Of a stretch of DNA of 64,000 bases, positions 30,965-43,228 are shown piece after piece. How positions within the stretch are numbered: the stretch's first letter is position 1; the number at the start of each line of letters is the position of its first letter. The DNA is from Ovis canadensis. Lineage: Eukaryota; Chordata; Mammalia; Artiodactyla; Bovidae. The stretch spans positions 132,219,384 to 132,283,383 of the forward strand of contig NC_091250.1 of the NCBI RefSeq assembly GCF_042477335.2. The letters run 5' to 3'. Both the position numbers and the translations under genes were made by a program. Under the pieces are notes generated by a model. That model was not told where the DNA came from and made no database searches. It saw only the letters and a list, made by a program, of their open reading frames with translations.

Positions 30965-31112
30965 CAGAGGATGAGACGGCCAGATGGCATCACCGACTCA
31001 ATGGATGTGAGTCTGAGTGGACTCCGGGAGTTGGTGATGGACAGGGAGGCCCAGCGTGCTCCGTCCATGGGGTCGCAAAGAGTCAGACACGACTGAGCTG
31101 TGCGACTGAACA
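30965..31112 (+). mobile_element. BovB 3' end fragment
   Basis: GAGGATGAGACGGCCAGATG to GACACGACTGAGCTGTGC. Confidence 0.85.
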
Positions 31113-31194
31113 CTTCCTGGGCACTTCTGTTGTGCACCGAGCCCTGTGCTGAGTGTTCCACACTCACGCCTCCGGTGACTCTAGCGTCCAGGGT

Positions 31195-31322
31195 GGTGGT
31201 GGTATATTCTCCAAGCCGTGTCTCCCTCTCTGTGACCCCATGGACTGTAGCCCACCAGGCTCCTCTTGTCCACGGGATTTCCAAGAACATTAGAGTGGGC
31301 TGCTATTTCCTTCTCCAGGGGG
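31195..31322 (-). mobile_element. Bov-A SINE fragment
   Basis: GACCCCATGGACTGTAGCCC and the TATTTCCTTCTCCAGGGG block. Confidence 0.8.
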
Positions 31323-31622
31323 TAGGTCACCCAAAGCCCACTCAGGCCACACCACTGAGGACACATAGCTAGTAGGCGTCTGGGTAGAGGCTGAGATGGC
31401 AAAGAGCCGAGCACCACGCAGATTCTGTCTCTGTGAACCCAGGACATGGTCTACTGACTCACGGTGGCACCAGCAGGGCTAACTGTCATTTTAACAAGAG
31501 GAAAAAGAGCCCACTGGATCAGAAGAAATTGCACAATATTAATAATAAGATTTCCAATCGTATTTTGACAGAAAGGTATACATCAGTCAGAATGCAGTAA
31601 TGGAAGTCACGATTTGTTTTCA

Positions 31623-31928
<306 letters not shown>

Positions 31929-32060
31929 TCAAAAGAAATAAAACCAATTTACCTTCTTAAAATCAAAGGTACTTTTTAAGTATTAGAATATCAGTGAAGT
32001 AACTACTTGATAAAAATAATCTCTGAATAGAAAAACAATAGTTTAAAATATACTCAAGGG

Positions 32061-32084
32061 GTGTGTGTGTGTGTGTGTGTGTGT
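32061..32084. repeat. (GT)12 microsatellite
   Basis: Twelve perfect units. Confidence 0.98.
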
Positions 32085-32242
32085 TCGCGCGGGCATATGT
32101 GTGCCTGCACACGTATTTCAGGAGGGAATATAAACAGTTTGCAATTAACATTGGTGTAAATGTGTAAATGATAACAGTCACAGGGTAGAAACTGTTAATA
32201 TGTGATATCATCTTTTTTAAATATTAAAAATAAAGCTCTCAA

Positions 32243-32525
32243 TGACTTCCCTGGTGGTACAGTGGTTAAGAATCTGCCCACCAAGGGAGGGGGCATGGGT
32301 CTGACTTCTGGTCCCAGAAGGTCCCACACGCCGCAGGGCAACTAAGCCCGAGAGCCACAGCGCGGAGCCCACGGGCCGCACTGCTGAAGCCCAGGTGCCT
32401 AGAGCCCGTGCTCCGCAGCAGAGAGGCCACCACCGCGGGAAGCCCGTGCGCCACTGCGAAGAGCAGCCCCCTCCCCGCAGCCAGAGAAAAGCCCCGCGCA
32501 GCAAGGCCCGGTGAGCCAAAGACAG
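32243..32525 (+). mobile_element. CHR-type SINE, near full length
   Basis: GACTTCCCTGGTGGTACAGT start, then the GCAACTAAGCCCGAG and CCCGTGCTCCGCAGCAGAGA blocks. Confidence 0.88.
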
Positions 32526-33193
32526 TAACACAATTAACCACTGGAGCACTCAGTACGTCGTTTGATGCTACACGTTTCTTGAAGAAATCTTCTGCAGTGA
32601 GCCCTGCCTCTTAGGGTAGTTTATGACTCTGTGATACCAGGAGTACACCCGGTCCTTGGCGAGTAGGTGAGGGACAGGACGCAGCCTGCCCTTTAAAACG
32701 GCGCTGCAGTGGATCAGCGTCTACGGAGCTGACACCAGAGGGACTGTCCACAGCCCGTCCACAGCCCGTCCTGACGGCTCTGACCGCTCAGTCAAGGAGA
32801 TAGGTGAGTCGGCGTCCAGCTGGGGGACGGGGGTGGCCAAGGCCCTGCGGGTGCAGCACACTGGCCCTGTGTGGGGAGCAGACGGAGCCCGCCTGAGCCA
32901 CAGCGGAGTCACTGACAGAGAGAGAGGAAGCCATTCCCTGGGCAACATGGAGTTGGACCGGGAGTGACCACAGCCCATCTGGGAGCCACTAGTAGGTCGT
33001 GAGTGAGGAGGATGTGAGGATAATCCCAGCACCGCGCTGGTTTCAGACTTCTGAGCAAGTCACTTGATTTGTTTCCCTTTATTTTGTACAAAGAAGTTAT
33101 TCAGATGTTCCTGGATTGGCTGATGTTATAGCACAGCACTTCTCAACTTGTGTTCTGAGGCTCCCTACTTCCAAGACCCTTGAGAGGGAGTCG

Positions 33194-33372
33194 GGGCTTC
33201 CCTGGTGGCTCAGCTGGTAAAGAATCTGCCTGTAGTGCAGGGGACCTGGGTTCGATCCCTGGGTTGGGAAGATCCCCTGGAGAAGGGAAAGGCTACCCAC
33301 TCCACTATTCTGGTCTGGAGAATTCCATAGTCCATGGGGTCGCAAAGAGTCAGACATGACTGAGTGACTTTT
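33194..33372 (+). mobile_element. Bov-tA SINE
   Basis: GGGCTTCCCTGGTGGCTCAG to AGTCAGACATGACTGAGTG. Confidence 0.93.
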
Positions 33373-34993
33373 TTTAGAGGGAGTTCAGTAATGATATGCG
33401 TTTATAAAAGCACTAAGTCATCCATCACCGTCTTAAACTCTCACTCTCACAGAAGGGCTTACCAGAGGCCACAGCCCAGGTGACTGCTCTGCAGGACAGC
33501 GGAACATCAGTGCCGTCACAACCCACATCAACACGAACTCTCTGTCAGTGACACTGGGTACTGAGTGGCCGCCACGGCAGTCCTAGAACCGAGCCCGCCC
33601 CGGAGGCCGGGCCCTCACGCCCCCATGTGTGAGCAGGGGTGGCCCTGCCCCGGGGCTCCTGTCCCCAGCGAGCATGCGGGCAGCTCAGCTCCAAACACCT
33701 GTGACCCAGTCAGGATTCTAACACTGTCAGCTCAGTTAATCCCCTTTATAAAGGTCCTTCGGTGTCTCCATAAAAGAACACAAACACTGCCTGATTCTGA
33801 CTCGTTTGTGTACTTCATGGTCTGTAAAAATCAGTAAGGTCAACGACTAAGTCAACCTCCCAGAATGTCAACTTTACTCCCCAATACTCTCTGCCTCAAA
33901 ACAACAGACTCTGCGCCACCGCCCTAGTCTGGCACATGAGCCTACTGCCCACAATTTGTAAATATGATACTGAAAACTGCACATCAGCTCAGCACTGGTT
34001 TCTGCTATGTTCGTCTTCACACTCCCACTAACCATCACGTGCGGATGGCCACCAGAGCTTCGTGTGGGAAGCAGAAAGGACTCAGCTCACTACGCAGGAC
34101 CAGGATTCTGGGAACCAAACTGAGAAAGGAAGGTCTGGGGGAAATAAAGGCCGTAACAAGACGGGGATGAGCCAGAATAATAAGAACCCAAACTCCTAGA
34201 GGCCACACGAGGCTGTGCTGCCGTCCCCGGTTATCCGATGCCACATGCAGCTGATGGTAAACGACAGCTAATCAACATGTAGGAGTGAAGAGCCACCTGT
34301 CAAATGAACTAATCAAGCAGATGCCTGAATACCAGCACCTGTTTAAAGATTATCAGCTGTTCTATCTTGAAATTCCTGTACAGAGAAGGCAGAATTTTGG
34401 ACCAGTCTCTCCAGCCACGTGCAACTCCCATGGATTTCGACATCGGAACAGAGTTTCAACAGCAGAAGCAGGGAGGGGAAAGGAGCCTCTCTGGGGCGCT
34501 CGGACACTCGGCCCTGCTGACGGCCTGCCCTCAGCTCCCGGCTCCTGGGTCGGCCTCGCATTACGGCCGCCCAGGGAGCAGACTCGGGTCCCGATAGGGC
34601 AGGGCTCAGCAGGCACGTGTTGAGGGCATGAGCGACACCCGAACGAACGTCTGCTTACAAACGACTCCACGCCTGGGGCCAGGTCACTTCAGCCACCACT
34701 CTTTCCTCCTGAGCACACGAGGAAGCTGAACTCAGGCGACTGCTTGGACTCGGGACGTTCCTGCCCTGACTGCAAAGGTCTGCAGAAAAGATATTTTCAG
34801 TGCATGCTCTATGGGGCTCCTTTCACCCTGGAACGAGCCCTGTGGAAGGCTGGGCAGAGGGGCTGGGCAGGCAGCAAAGCCACGCCCACGACCTGGCGTT
34901 TCAGGATGTCCCTGTGCGTGTTGTAGGCGTCCCTTCTCATCTGCCCTAATCCAGACAGGACGCGCTGCGGGGGAGAGGCTGCAGGAGTCCGCG

Positions 34994-35222
34994 CAGGGCC
35001 CCGCCCCGCGCAGGGCCCCGCCCCGCGCAGGGCCCCGCCCCGCGCAGGGCCCCGCCCCGCGCAGGGCCCCGCCCCGCGCAGAGCCCCGCCCCGCGCAGAG
35101 CCCCGCCCCACGCAGAGCCCCGCCCCGCGCAGAGCCCCGCCCCACGCAGAGCCCCGCCCCACGCAGAGCCCCGCCCCACGCAGAGCCCCGCCCCACGCAG
35201 AGCCCCGCCCCACGCAGAGCCC
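34994..35222. repeat. 17-bp GC-rich minisatellite, 13 copies, beside exon 5
   Basis: Thirteen full 17-bp units plus a partial one, with no length change between units. The plus-strand unit is CAG(G/A)GCCCCGCCCC(G/A)CG. Copies 1-5 carry GGG/GCG, copies 6 and 8 GAG/GCG, and the others GAG/ACG. The GRK4 strand is G-rich, with two GGGG runs per unit. It ends 22 nt from the exon 5 border. Confidence 0.97.
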
Positions 35223-35243
35223 AGGCCGTGTGCGCCCGCTCAC

Positions 35244-35347
35244 CTGGTGCACTCCTCGAAGACGTCTTTGGCTGGGTCCTCCCACAGCCTCTGCCTGCAC
35301 TTGAGCACCACGTGTTCAGGTATTTCTGGTAGAGGCGGTGGCGAACC
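35244..35347 (-). CDS. GRK4: GRK4 coding exon 5 (residues 114-147)
   Basis: These 104 nt encode GSPPPLPEIPEHVVLKCRQR and then LWEDPAKDVFEECT within the RGS-homology domain. The acceptor is CTGAAG and the donor GTGAGC. Codon 142 (35261-35263) is GTC, valine. The donor lies only about 20 nt from a long G-rich minisatellite in intron 5. The first ten residues are the least conserved part against human. Confidence 0.92.
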
Positions 35348-35559
35348 CTTCAGATAGCACAAAGCAAACGCGACAGTTACTGATTTAATAAATGACCAGC
35401 GGAAGGCAGAATCTCATGCCTATTGACAACCACCACACCGTGAAGGGTATGAAGTGACAGGTCCGGGTGCTCCCTCCGCCCCCACCAGCCTCCCTTTCCT
35501 GAGTGCCGTGTCAGCTGCCTCTTCCAGCCGTCCCTCTGCAGGCCCCAAAGACGCCCGTA

Positions 35560-36040
35560 CAGCCTCGTGCACAGCCTGGTTCCTGACACTGGAGACACGG
35601 GAGCCACCCAGGTACCCAGCAATGGTGGATGCCCAAACACAGCGTGGCCCATCCAGACACAGAATATTGTTCAGCCTCAAAAAAGAAAGGAATTCTGAGA
35701 CCTGTTACCACATGGAGGAACCTTAAGGACACTATGCTAAGTGACATAAGCCAGTCACAAAAAGAAATATACGGTATGATTCTACTTACGTGAGGTCCCT
35801 GGACTAGTCAGACTCATGGACAGAAAGCAGATGGTAGGTGGCCAGGGGCTGCGGGCAGGGGCCGTGGGAGTTAGTGTTTAATGGGGACAGACCCACAGTT
35901 GTGCAAGATGAAAACCGTCCAGGAGACGGGCGGTGGTGACGGTCTGCACGTGTGTGAACGCACTTAACTCTACTGAACTGCGCACCTCGAGATGGTTACG
36001 ATGGGAAATTTGGTGTGTTTTTTTTTAATCACAATTGAAA
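35560..36040 (+). mobile_element. Old L1 3' end
   Basis: Contains ATATTGTTCAGCCTC, the CTAAGTGACATAAGCCAGTC block and CTACTGAACTGCGCACCT, typical of L1M 3' regions. Confidence 0.75.
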
Positions 36041-36063
36041 ATGTAAACACACAGACTCAGAAA

Positions 36064-36189
36064 GAGACACATTTTCCCCCTCACAGAAATGGGATAAATA
36101 CATGTGTAGTGTGGCAGGTGTATACTGAGACACGTTTTCCCCCTCACAGAAATGGGATAAATACATGTATAATGTGGTAGGTGTATACT
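36064..36189. repeat. 63-bp tandem duplication
   Basis: 36064-36126 and 36127-36189 differ at only a few bases. Confidence 0.93.
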
Positions 36190-36289
36190 GATACCCACAG
36201 GGCTGCCCTGCCTCCTCAATGACTGCATGGCTCCTAGAGAACGGGCTTCTGCCCCCTCAACAATTCCAGTTGCCAGTTCTTGCCACGGC

Positions 36290-36480
36290 AAACATCACTA
36301 CCGTGAACGTTTTCCACAGCTGTGTTTCATAAGGTAGATTCCTAGAGGGAAAAATACTAGCTCAAAGGATACACACATTTAAAACACTGGCATTTATTGC
36401 AAAACTGCTCTGCAAAAAGGCTCTAGGAGTCTATATTCTCACCAACATCCCACACACCAGCTCCCCCCTCTCCAGAAAAC
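36290..36480 (-). mobile_element. Old L1 fragment
   Basis: GGTAGATTCCTAGAGGG and TCACCAACATCCCACACACC resemble antisense L1M 3' sequence. Confidence 0.5.
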
Positions 36481-37534
36481 ACAGCAAAACTGCTGTCTGG
36501 ATTTATTGAAAGAAAACACACAGACCACATTCAACTGTACGTTGAACCTACTGATTCCTGTCTGTGGGGCAGCTGAATAACCGCAATACAACTTTCTGTT
36601 TTCTACAAATCAAAGCAGCTATTTCATCAAAGATGCTGGACTACTGGTAGACATATACAAGAAGTAAACTCACATTTCCCCCAAAACCAATAATACTGTT
36701 ATAACTAATAATGAGTAATAGCTGTCATGCAAATGGCCTAGAACAAGTGATGCATTCTGTCATTCAGCCTCATAACAACCTGATGGAAGAGGCTCGACAA
36801 ACCATGGAACATTCTGGAACAGCCGCAGAAGCAGCAGTGGAGCCTCACCTGAGCAGTGTGCCCCCAAGACCACTTTCTTGCTACAGGGAGAGGCTACGAT
36901 GAGGGTAAACAAATCTGGTCACTCACTGACTCATCAAATACGCATTGTTCCAGGCACAGGGCCAAACAGAAAACAAGACAAAATTCCCAGTAGACACAGC
37001 CATTAAATTCCAACGCTTGTCTCAAAAATACACATTTTACAGAAATAGCTCTTAGGGTTTTCCATAGTATTATTTCTCCTCCAAAGGTCTCAATTTCCGG
37101 AAGCTAAATTAAACAGGTTAATTCTATGAAGACTATTTAATGACTTACTCCAAATAGAGATCCTTCCTTCAGTGTCTTAGAAAACACACTAACAGAAATT
37201 TATTTCCACAGGAAGGAAAAGCAGTGCTCAGATCCCCCACGAGCAGAGACGTGAGGCAAGCTAAGTGCGGCAAGCCGAGGATGGGACCACTGGCCTGATA
37301 CCAAGCACGAGGAAAGTGGAATACAGATGGCTCCTGTGGCTTTAAATCAGGGAACAGTACTTATTTTTCAGGAAAGGTAACTGCCAGATAAAATTTACCA
37401 AATGACCCAGTGCCTTACTTTTTAAAGTTTTGGACAATGAGAACTCTGATGGGAAAGTCCACTGGTGGGGACGGAGAGGGGGTAGTTTTTGCAGATATAT
37501 GCTTATTATCCTCTGTTAAAAATACAAACCTTCA

Positions 37535-38530
37535 CTATTTTTTAAAATTGAGTTGCCTTCTTACTGTTGAACGGTGCGAGCTGGTTGCGTGTCCTGGATG
37601 CCCGCTCCTAGTCCGGCACGGCCGGCACATATGTCCCCCACTCTAGGCTGCCTCTGGCCTTCGTGGTGCTCTCTGAAGAGCTGTACTTTGACGAAGTCCA
37701 GTTTATCTGTTTTTTCTTTTGTCGCTGTCCTTTCAGTGTCACATAGGAGAACCCACTATCTACATCGAGGTCGTGAAGCTTTGCACCTGAAATTCTACAG
37801 CTAAGAGTCACACCTGAGAGGTTTCCTCTAGGAGCAGTATGGTGTTCACAGTCAAGTTACTTTTTGTATACAGTATTAAAGAAGGGTCCAACTTCCTTCT
37901 TCTGCACATGGGTACCCAGCTGTCCCGGCACCATTTATGGAAAAGACTCTCCTTTCCCCGAATGAATAGTCCTGGCAGCCTTAAGTCAACTGACAGTCTG
38001 CACACTCTCAGTTCTATTCTGCTGATCTATACATCTGTCCTTACGCCAGGACCATACTGTCCTGTAGCTTTGTAGTAAGTTTTGAAATTGAGAGGTGTTA
38101 AGTCCTCCAACTTTGTTTTTGAAGATTGTTCTAATTGTTCATGACCCTTTCAGTATGTGTATTTCTAAGATCTACTTGTTAATTTACTAAAAAAAAGAAA
38201 TTAAGATTTTGATACAGATTATATTGAATCTACAAGTCAATATCAAGTCTTCTGGTCTATGAACACAGGATGCCTTTCCATTTTATCACAGCTCTGCTTT
38301 ACTTTCTTTCAATGATGTTTTGAAGTTTTCAGCGTATTAAATGTTGCACTTATTTTGTTATAAGCAATTACTGCAAACTATTCTATTCTTTTTTATGCTA
38401 TTGTAAATGGAGTTGATTTAATTTCATTTTTGGACTTTAAATGAGTGTATAGAAACACACCTGAATTTTGTTTAGTGATCTAGTACCCTGCAACCTTGCT
38501 GAATTCATTTACTAGCTCTCGCAGCTTTCT
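37535..38530 (-). mobile_element. Old L1 fragment
   Basis: Antisense L1 ORF2 tail: CAGCTGTCCCGGCACCATTT, GCCAGGACCATACTGTCCTG and CTTTGTAGTAAGTTTTGAA. Confidence 0.75.
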
Positions 38531-38819
38531 TTCTCCCTAATGTGTATGAAGACTCAGGATGTCCTATATACGAGTGCTACGATCTGATGTGTGCCCCAAA
38601 TATGCATGCTGAATTCCTAACCCCCAAAGTGGCGATACTGGGAGGCAGAGCCCTTGGGAGGCGTGTAGATCAAGAGGATGGAGCCCCGTGGGTGGGGCTG
38701 GAGCCCCAGAGACACCTCCAGAGGCGCCTCACACCTCTTCCACCACGTAAGGGCACAGCAAGGACGTGCTGGCTAGCAGCTTCAAGGCCTGTGAGCAGCA
38801 AATTCCTGCTGTTTGTAAC

Positions 38820-40290
38820 CATCCTGGAGTGTGAGATCAAGTGGGCCTTAGGAAGCATTACCACAAACAAAACTAGAAGTGATGGAACTCCAGCTGAGCT
38901 ATTTCAAATCTTATAAGATGATGCTGTGAAAGTGCTGCACTCAATATGCCAGCAAATTTGGAAAACTCAGCAGTGGCCACAAGACTGAAAAAGGTCAGTT
39001 TTCATGCCATTCCCTAAAAAAGGGCAATGCCAAAGAATGTTCAAACTACCACACAGTTGCACTCATCTCACATGCTAGCAAAGTAATGTTCAAAATTCTC
39101 CACAAGAGGCTTCAACAGGATGTGAATAGAGAACTTCCAGATGTACAAGCGGGATTTAGAAAAGGCAGAGGAATCAGAGATCAAATTGCCAACATCTGCT
39201 GGATCACAGAAAAAGCAAGAGAGTTCCAGAAAGAATCTACTTCTGCTTCACTGACTATACTAAAGCCTTTGACTGTGTGGATCACAACAAACTGTGGAAA
39301 ATTCTTAAAGAGATAGGAATACCAGACCACCTGACCTGCCTCCTGAGAAATCTGTATGCAGGCCAAGAAGCAACAGTTAGAACCAGACATGGAACAACAG
39401 ACTGGCTCCAAATTGGGAAAAGAGTCCGTCGAGGTTGCATATTGTCACTGTGCTTGTGTGACTTAATGCAGGGCACATCATGCGGAACGCCGGGCTGGAT
39501 GAAGCACAACCTGGAGTCAAGACTGCCAAGAGAAATATCAGTAACCTCATACACGCAAATGACACCACCCTAATGGCAAAAAGTGAAGAGGAACTATAGA
39601 GCCTCTTGACGAAAGTGAAGGAGGAGAGTGAAAAAGCTGGCTTAAAACTCAAAGTTCAAAAAAGTAAGATCATGGCAACTGGTCCATTCACTTCATGGCA
39701 AAGAGAAGGGGAAAAAGTGGAAATGGTGACAGACTTTATTTTCTTGGCTCCAAAATCACTGTGGATGGTGACTGTAGCCATGAAATTAAAAGACACTTGC
39801 TCCTTGGAAGAAAAGCTATAATAAGCCTAGACAGCATACTAAAAAGCAAAGATATCACTTTGTTGACAAAGAGTCTGTATAGCCAAAGGCCATGGTTTTT
39901 CCAGTAGTCACATACAGATGAGAGAGCTGGACCATCAGGAAGGCTGAGCAGGAGAGAACTGAACTGTGGTGCTGAAGAAGACTCCTGAGAGCCCCTTGGA
40001 CGGACAGCAAGGACATCAAACCAGCCAATCCTAAAGGAAATCGACCCTAAATAGTCACTGGAAGGACTGATGCTGAAGCTTAATCTCCAATACTTTGGAC
40101 ACCTGATGTGAAGAGCTGACATTGGAGAAGACCCTTATGCTGGGGAAGATTGAGGCAGGATAAGGGGGTGACAGAGGATGAGATGGCTGCATGGCACATG
40201 AGTGTGAGCAAACTCCAAGAGATAGTGAAGGACAGGGAGGCCTGGCAGGTCGCTGTTCATGGGGTCGCAGAGAGTCAGACGCGACTGACC
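38820..40290 (+). mobile_element. BovB LINE, 5'-truncated
   Basis: 1.47 kb covering the reverse-transcriptase region and 3' end. It contains frameshifts and stops (for example after 39,597) and is antisense to GRK4. Confidence 0.92.
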
Positions 40291-40683
40291 AGCAGCAGAA
40301 GCAGGCGTCTGCTGCCCCCGCCCGCTTCCACACTTGCTGTATCAGCCAGGATAACTCTCCACGCTGCACCTTCCTCCTTGACAACTTCCCTTGCTATTTG
40401 AGTTTTTCTTCAGAAAAGGTGAGGAAGAAAAGAGAAATTAACAAAAAAGATTTAAAAGCTACATAAGTGAGACCTCTCTTCTACAGCTCTCAGTGGGCTG
40501 TCTAGTGGCACAAAGGTTCCCACAATGAGCGAGTGGCAGAGATGGTTCAGACCCCAATGGGCCTTGACTTCAAAGTAAAATGGAGTCATTTCATTACTTA
40601 CTTATTCCAACGAAGTAGACATGGCAATGTGCTCTAATTATTTAAGTCATTTACAAATCTTTATGCTAAAGAAGGAAACGCAC

Positions 40684-40761
40684 CTTTCCCCTGAAGAATG
40701 TGTCCAAGACCAAGAGCCCACAGTGTCTTTGGTCCTCATCAGCAGCCACTTCATATTCTGC
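40684..40761 (-). CDS. GRK4: GRK4 coding exon 4 (residues 88-113)
   Basis: These 78 nt encode AEYEVAADEDQRHCGLLVLD and then TFFRGK, part of the RGS-homology domain. The exon has phase 0 at both ends, an AATCAG acceptor and a GTGCGT donor. It aligns residue for residue with the 26-residue human exon. Confidence 0.94.
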
Positions 40762-40971
40762 CTGATTGCAGAGACGACAGAAAAGAAAAATGTTAGTTAA
40801 GCTTCTTTGTGGACTTTGTAAGGTTTCAAAATCCTCTGACTTGTGGGATTGACCTGGTGCCTTGAGAACCAATGAGCAGCTCTTCTGGTCAAGTATCTGC
40901 AGCTCTTCTTTGGAAAACTGATGGCCACGAGGGGAAAAACTGGTCTGTTTTTAAAGGATCGATAATGTAGT

Positions 40972-41172
40972 GGGCTTCCCTCGTAGCTCAGTCAGTAAAG
41001 AGTCTGCCTGCGGTACAGGAGACCCGGGTTCGATCCCTGGGTCAGGAAGATCCCCTGGAGAAGGAAATGGCACCCCACTCCAGCATCCTTGCCTGGAAAA
41101 CCTCATGGACAGAAGAGCGTGGTGGGCTGCAGTCCGTGGGGTCGTAAGGAGGCGGGCACAACTGGGCCACTA
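40972..41172 (+). mobile_element. Bov-tA SINE
   Basis: GGGCTTCCCTCGTAGCTCAG to GCGGGCACAACTGGGCC. Confidence 0.92.
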
Positions 41173-42715
41173 ACAGCGTAGTGAAGCGACACGTGCCGCG
41201 GCCCTCCCTGTGCCACACTGCGTGCCCAGCCCTTAGACGTGGCCAAGTAAAACGGAGTGAGATGAGCGACGTGGGCTGGCCTAGGCAATGGCGTGTTAGG
41301 AAAGCCCAAGACGCACTCGGACACCTGTGTGCAGTGCTCCCAAGGAAGTCAGTCCGCAGCTCCTGAGCAGGAGCCATTCACACACGTGTCAGGGATCAAC
41401 CGAAGGGCAGGCGACAGCACCCAGGCCAGAAAACGAAGTCACAGGCAGCACCTGATCAGTATCTAAACACCCATCGAGGATGAGCAAGGAACAAGGAATG
41501 GGAAGGCAGAGAAGAGAGAGAGAGACAAGGGGGAGATTGCCAAGGCCGAGATAAGAGAGTCTCAACCAGTCGTCCCGCAGCATCCCCAGCCAGGGAGACA
41601 GGAGGATGCAGAGGCCTCACGAAGCCCAAGTTCTGCAAGTGGGACCCTGGAGAGCAGTGAAGCCGGAAGCCAGATGGAGCTGAGAAGCAGGGAACGAAGA
41701 CCCAGGGAAGCCGCTCTACTCAACGCGCGGAGAGGACTCCAGGATGAAGGGCTTGGGCCAGCGTCTAGCCTCCTCCCTCGCACTCTGCTCAGGCCTGGCA
41801 CAGGGGCCGCGACCTCGGCTGGCTGCCCTCCCAGAGCCGACTTCATGCTCTCCATTCAAGGCGTCACACTCACCAGCACACTGACCAGCAAGCTGTTTAC
41901 TCACAAACTGCCCAACTCAAGTTCCTGGCGCTCTAGAGGCGATACAAGGGACAATCGACAGGAAAGAAAGTGCTGTGACTCCGCGATGGCCTCCAACGTG
42001 TCAGCCAGACTGGTGACCATCCCCAGGCACTCAAACACTAACCCAGTGTTGCTGGGTATTTGTAGATGTGACCAGAGTCTCTCTCAGTTGGCTTTAATCC
42101 CAGGTAATCTGGGTGGGCTTCGTTCAACCAGTGCAAAGGCCTTTCAAGCAGAGCTGAGGCTTCCTCGAGAAGTTCTGCCTGAGGAGAGCAGTTTCACCCC
42201 ACCGCTGGAAAGTCCTGTCCTGCCCTTCCTGATGGTCTGTCCTACGGATTTCCCACCTCCAGCCAGATCACACCATCATGTATGCTGATTCCTTGCAATA
42301 AATCTCTCAGCCTATCTGTTCCCGTTTCCATGTCTTTCCTCGGCCCCTGACTGATATAATTCATTCAGCAAGCACTGAGAGAGGAACAGAGCGAACAGCT
42401 GTATCAGCAGCCAGGAGAAGGGAATGGGTAAGATGCTGTCTGTCCACTCAAGGAGCCCAAGGAACCCGGCATCGCCCACTACAAGGAGAGTCGGAGCCGC
42501 AGTGATGCCTGGTGGCATACACTGGGGTGGCTTATGCACCACGAGGCTACCGTCGAAAAGCTAACCCTGCCGCCACAGCCAGCAAGCCAGGTACCTAGCA
42601 GCTAAGGGGGTCATGATTCATCAGAAGACTCGGGTGTACACCTCAAACTAACACAGCACTGAACACCAAATGCAGTCCAACGCAAAAGAGAGAACGTTTT
42701 AAAAGGAAGCACGCA

Positions 42716-42936
42716 TGCTCAGTCACTCCAGTTGCGTCCAACTCTGCGCAACCCTCTGGGACCATAAACTGCTGGGCTCCCTGCCCATGGGACTGCCCAG
42801 GTGAGAACACTCGAGCGAGCTGCCATGCCTTGCTCCAGGGGATCTTCTCAACCCAGGGATGGAACCCATGTCCCCTGTGTCTCCTGCACTGGCAGGCAGG
42901 TTGTTCTTTACCACTAGCGCCATCTGAGAAGCCTTA
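42716..42936 (-). mobile_element. Bov-tA SINE
   Basis: ATGCTCAGTCACTCCAGTTG to GCGCCATCTGAGAAGCC. Confidence 0.9.
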
Positions 42937-43076
42937 AGAAGGAAGCTCTGACGGCCTCCCTCCCAGCCATCTCTCAGCCCAGTCCAGGCACCAGTAAGGA
43001 GAGCCAGGGAGCTCCCAGAGCAGGAGCAAACAATAAAACAGGCAAGGGCCCCATACAGTTTTCTGAAAGAATACAT

Positions 43077-43228
43077 GCTGCTACTGCTAAGTCGCTTCAG
43101 TCGTGTCCCACTCTGTGCAACCCCAGAGACGGCAGCCCACCAGGCTCCCCCGTCCCTAGGATTCTCCAGGAAGAACACTGGAGTGGGTTGCCATTTCCTT
43201 CTCCAGTGCATGAAAGTGAAAAGTGAAT
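43077..43228 (-). mobile_element. Bov-A2 SINE
   Basis: TGCTGCTACTGCTAAGTCGC to CAGTGCATGAAAGTGAAAAG. Confidence 0.9.

Larger units (their letters stand above)
35348..40683 (-). other. GRK4 intron 4
   Basis: Mostly old L1 and BovB sequence. The parts at 36,490-37,530 and 40,300-40,680 are unique-looking, with nothing recognised. Confidence 0.75.

Noticed and set aside
34994-35222. Regularly spaced repeats as a possible CRISPR array
   Set aside because: Units are directly adjacent with no spacers, and the host is a mammal.
34732-35332. Several long open frames on both strands around 34.7-35.3 kb
   Set aside because: They are produced by the 17-bp GC-rich minisatellite: 17 is not a multiple of three, but the unit has no stops in any frame, so all frames stay open.
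41674-42288. A 204-codon plus-strand open frame in intron 3
   Set aside because: Its second half resembles an ancient interspersed repeat and the first half has no recognisable domain or splice context.
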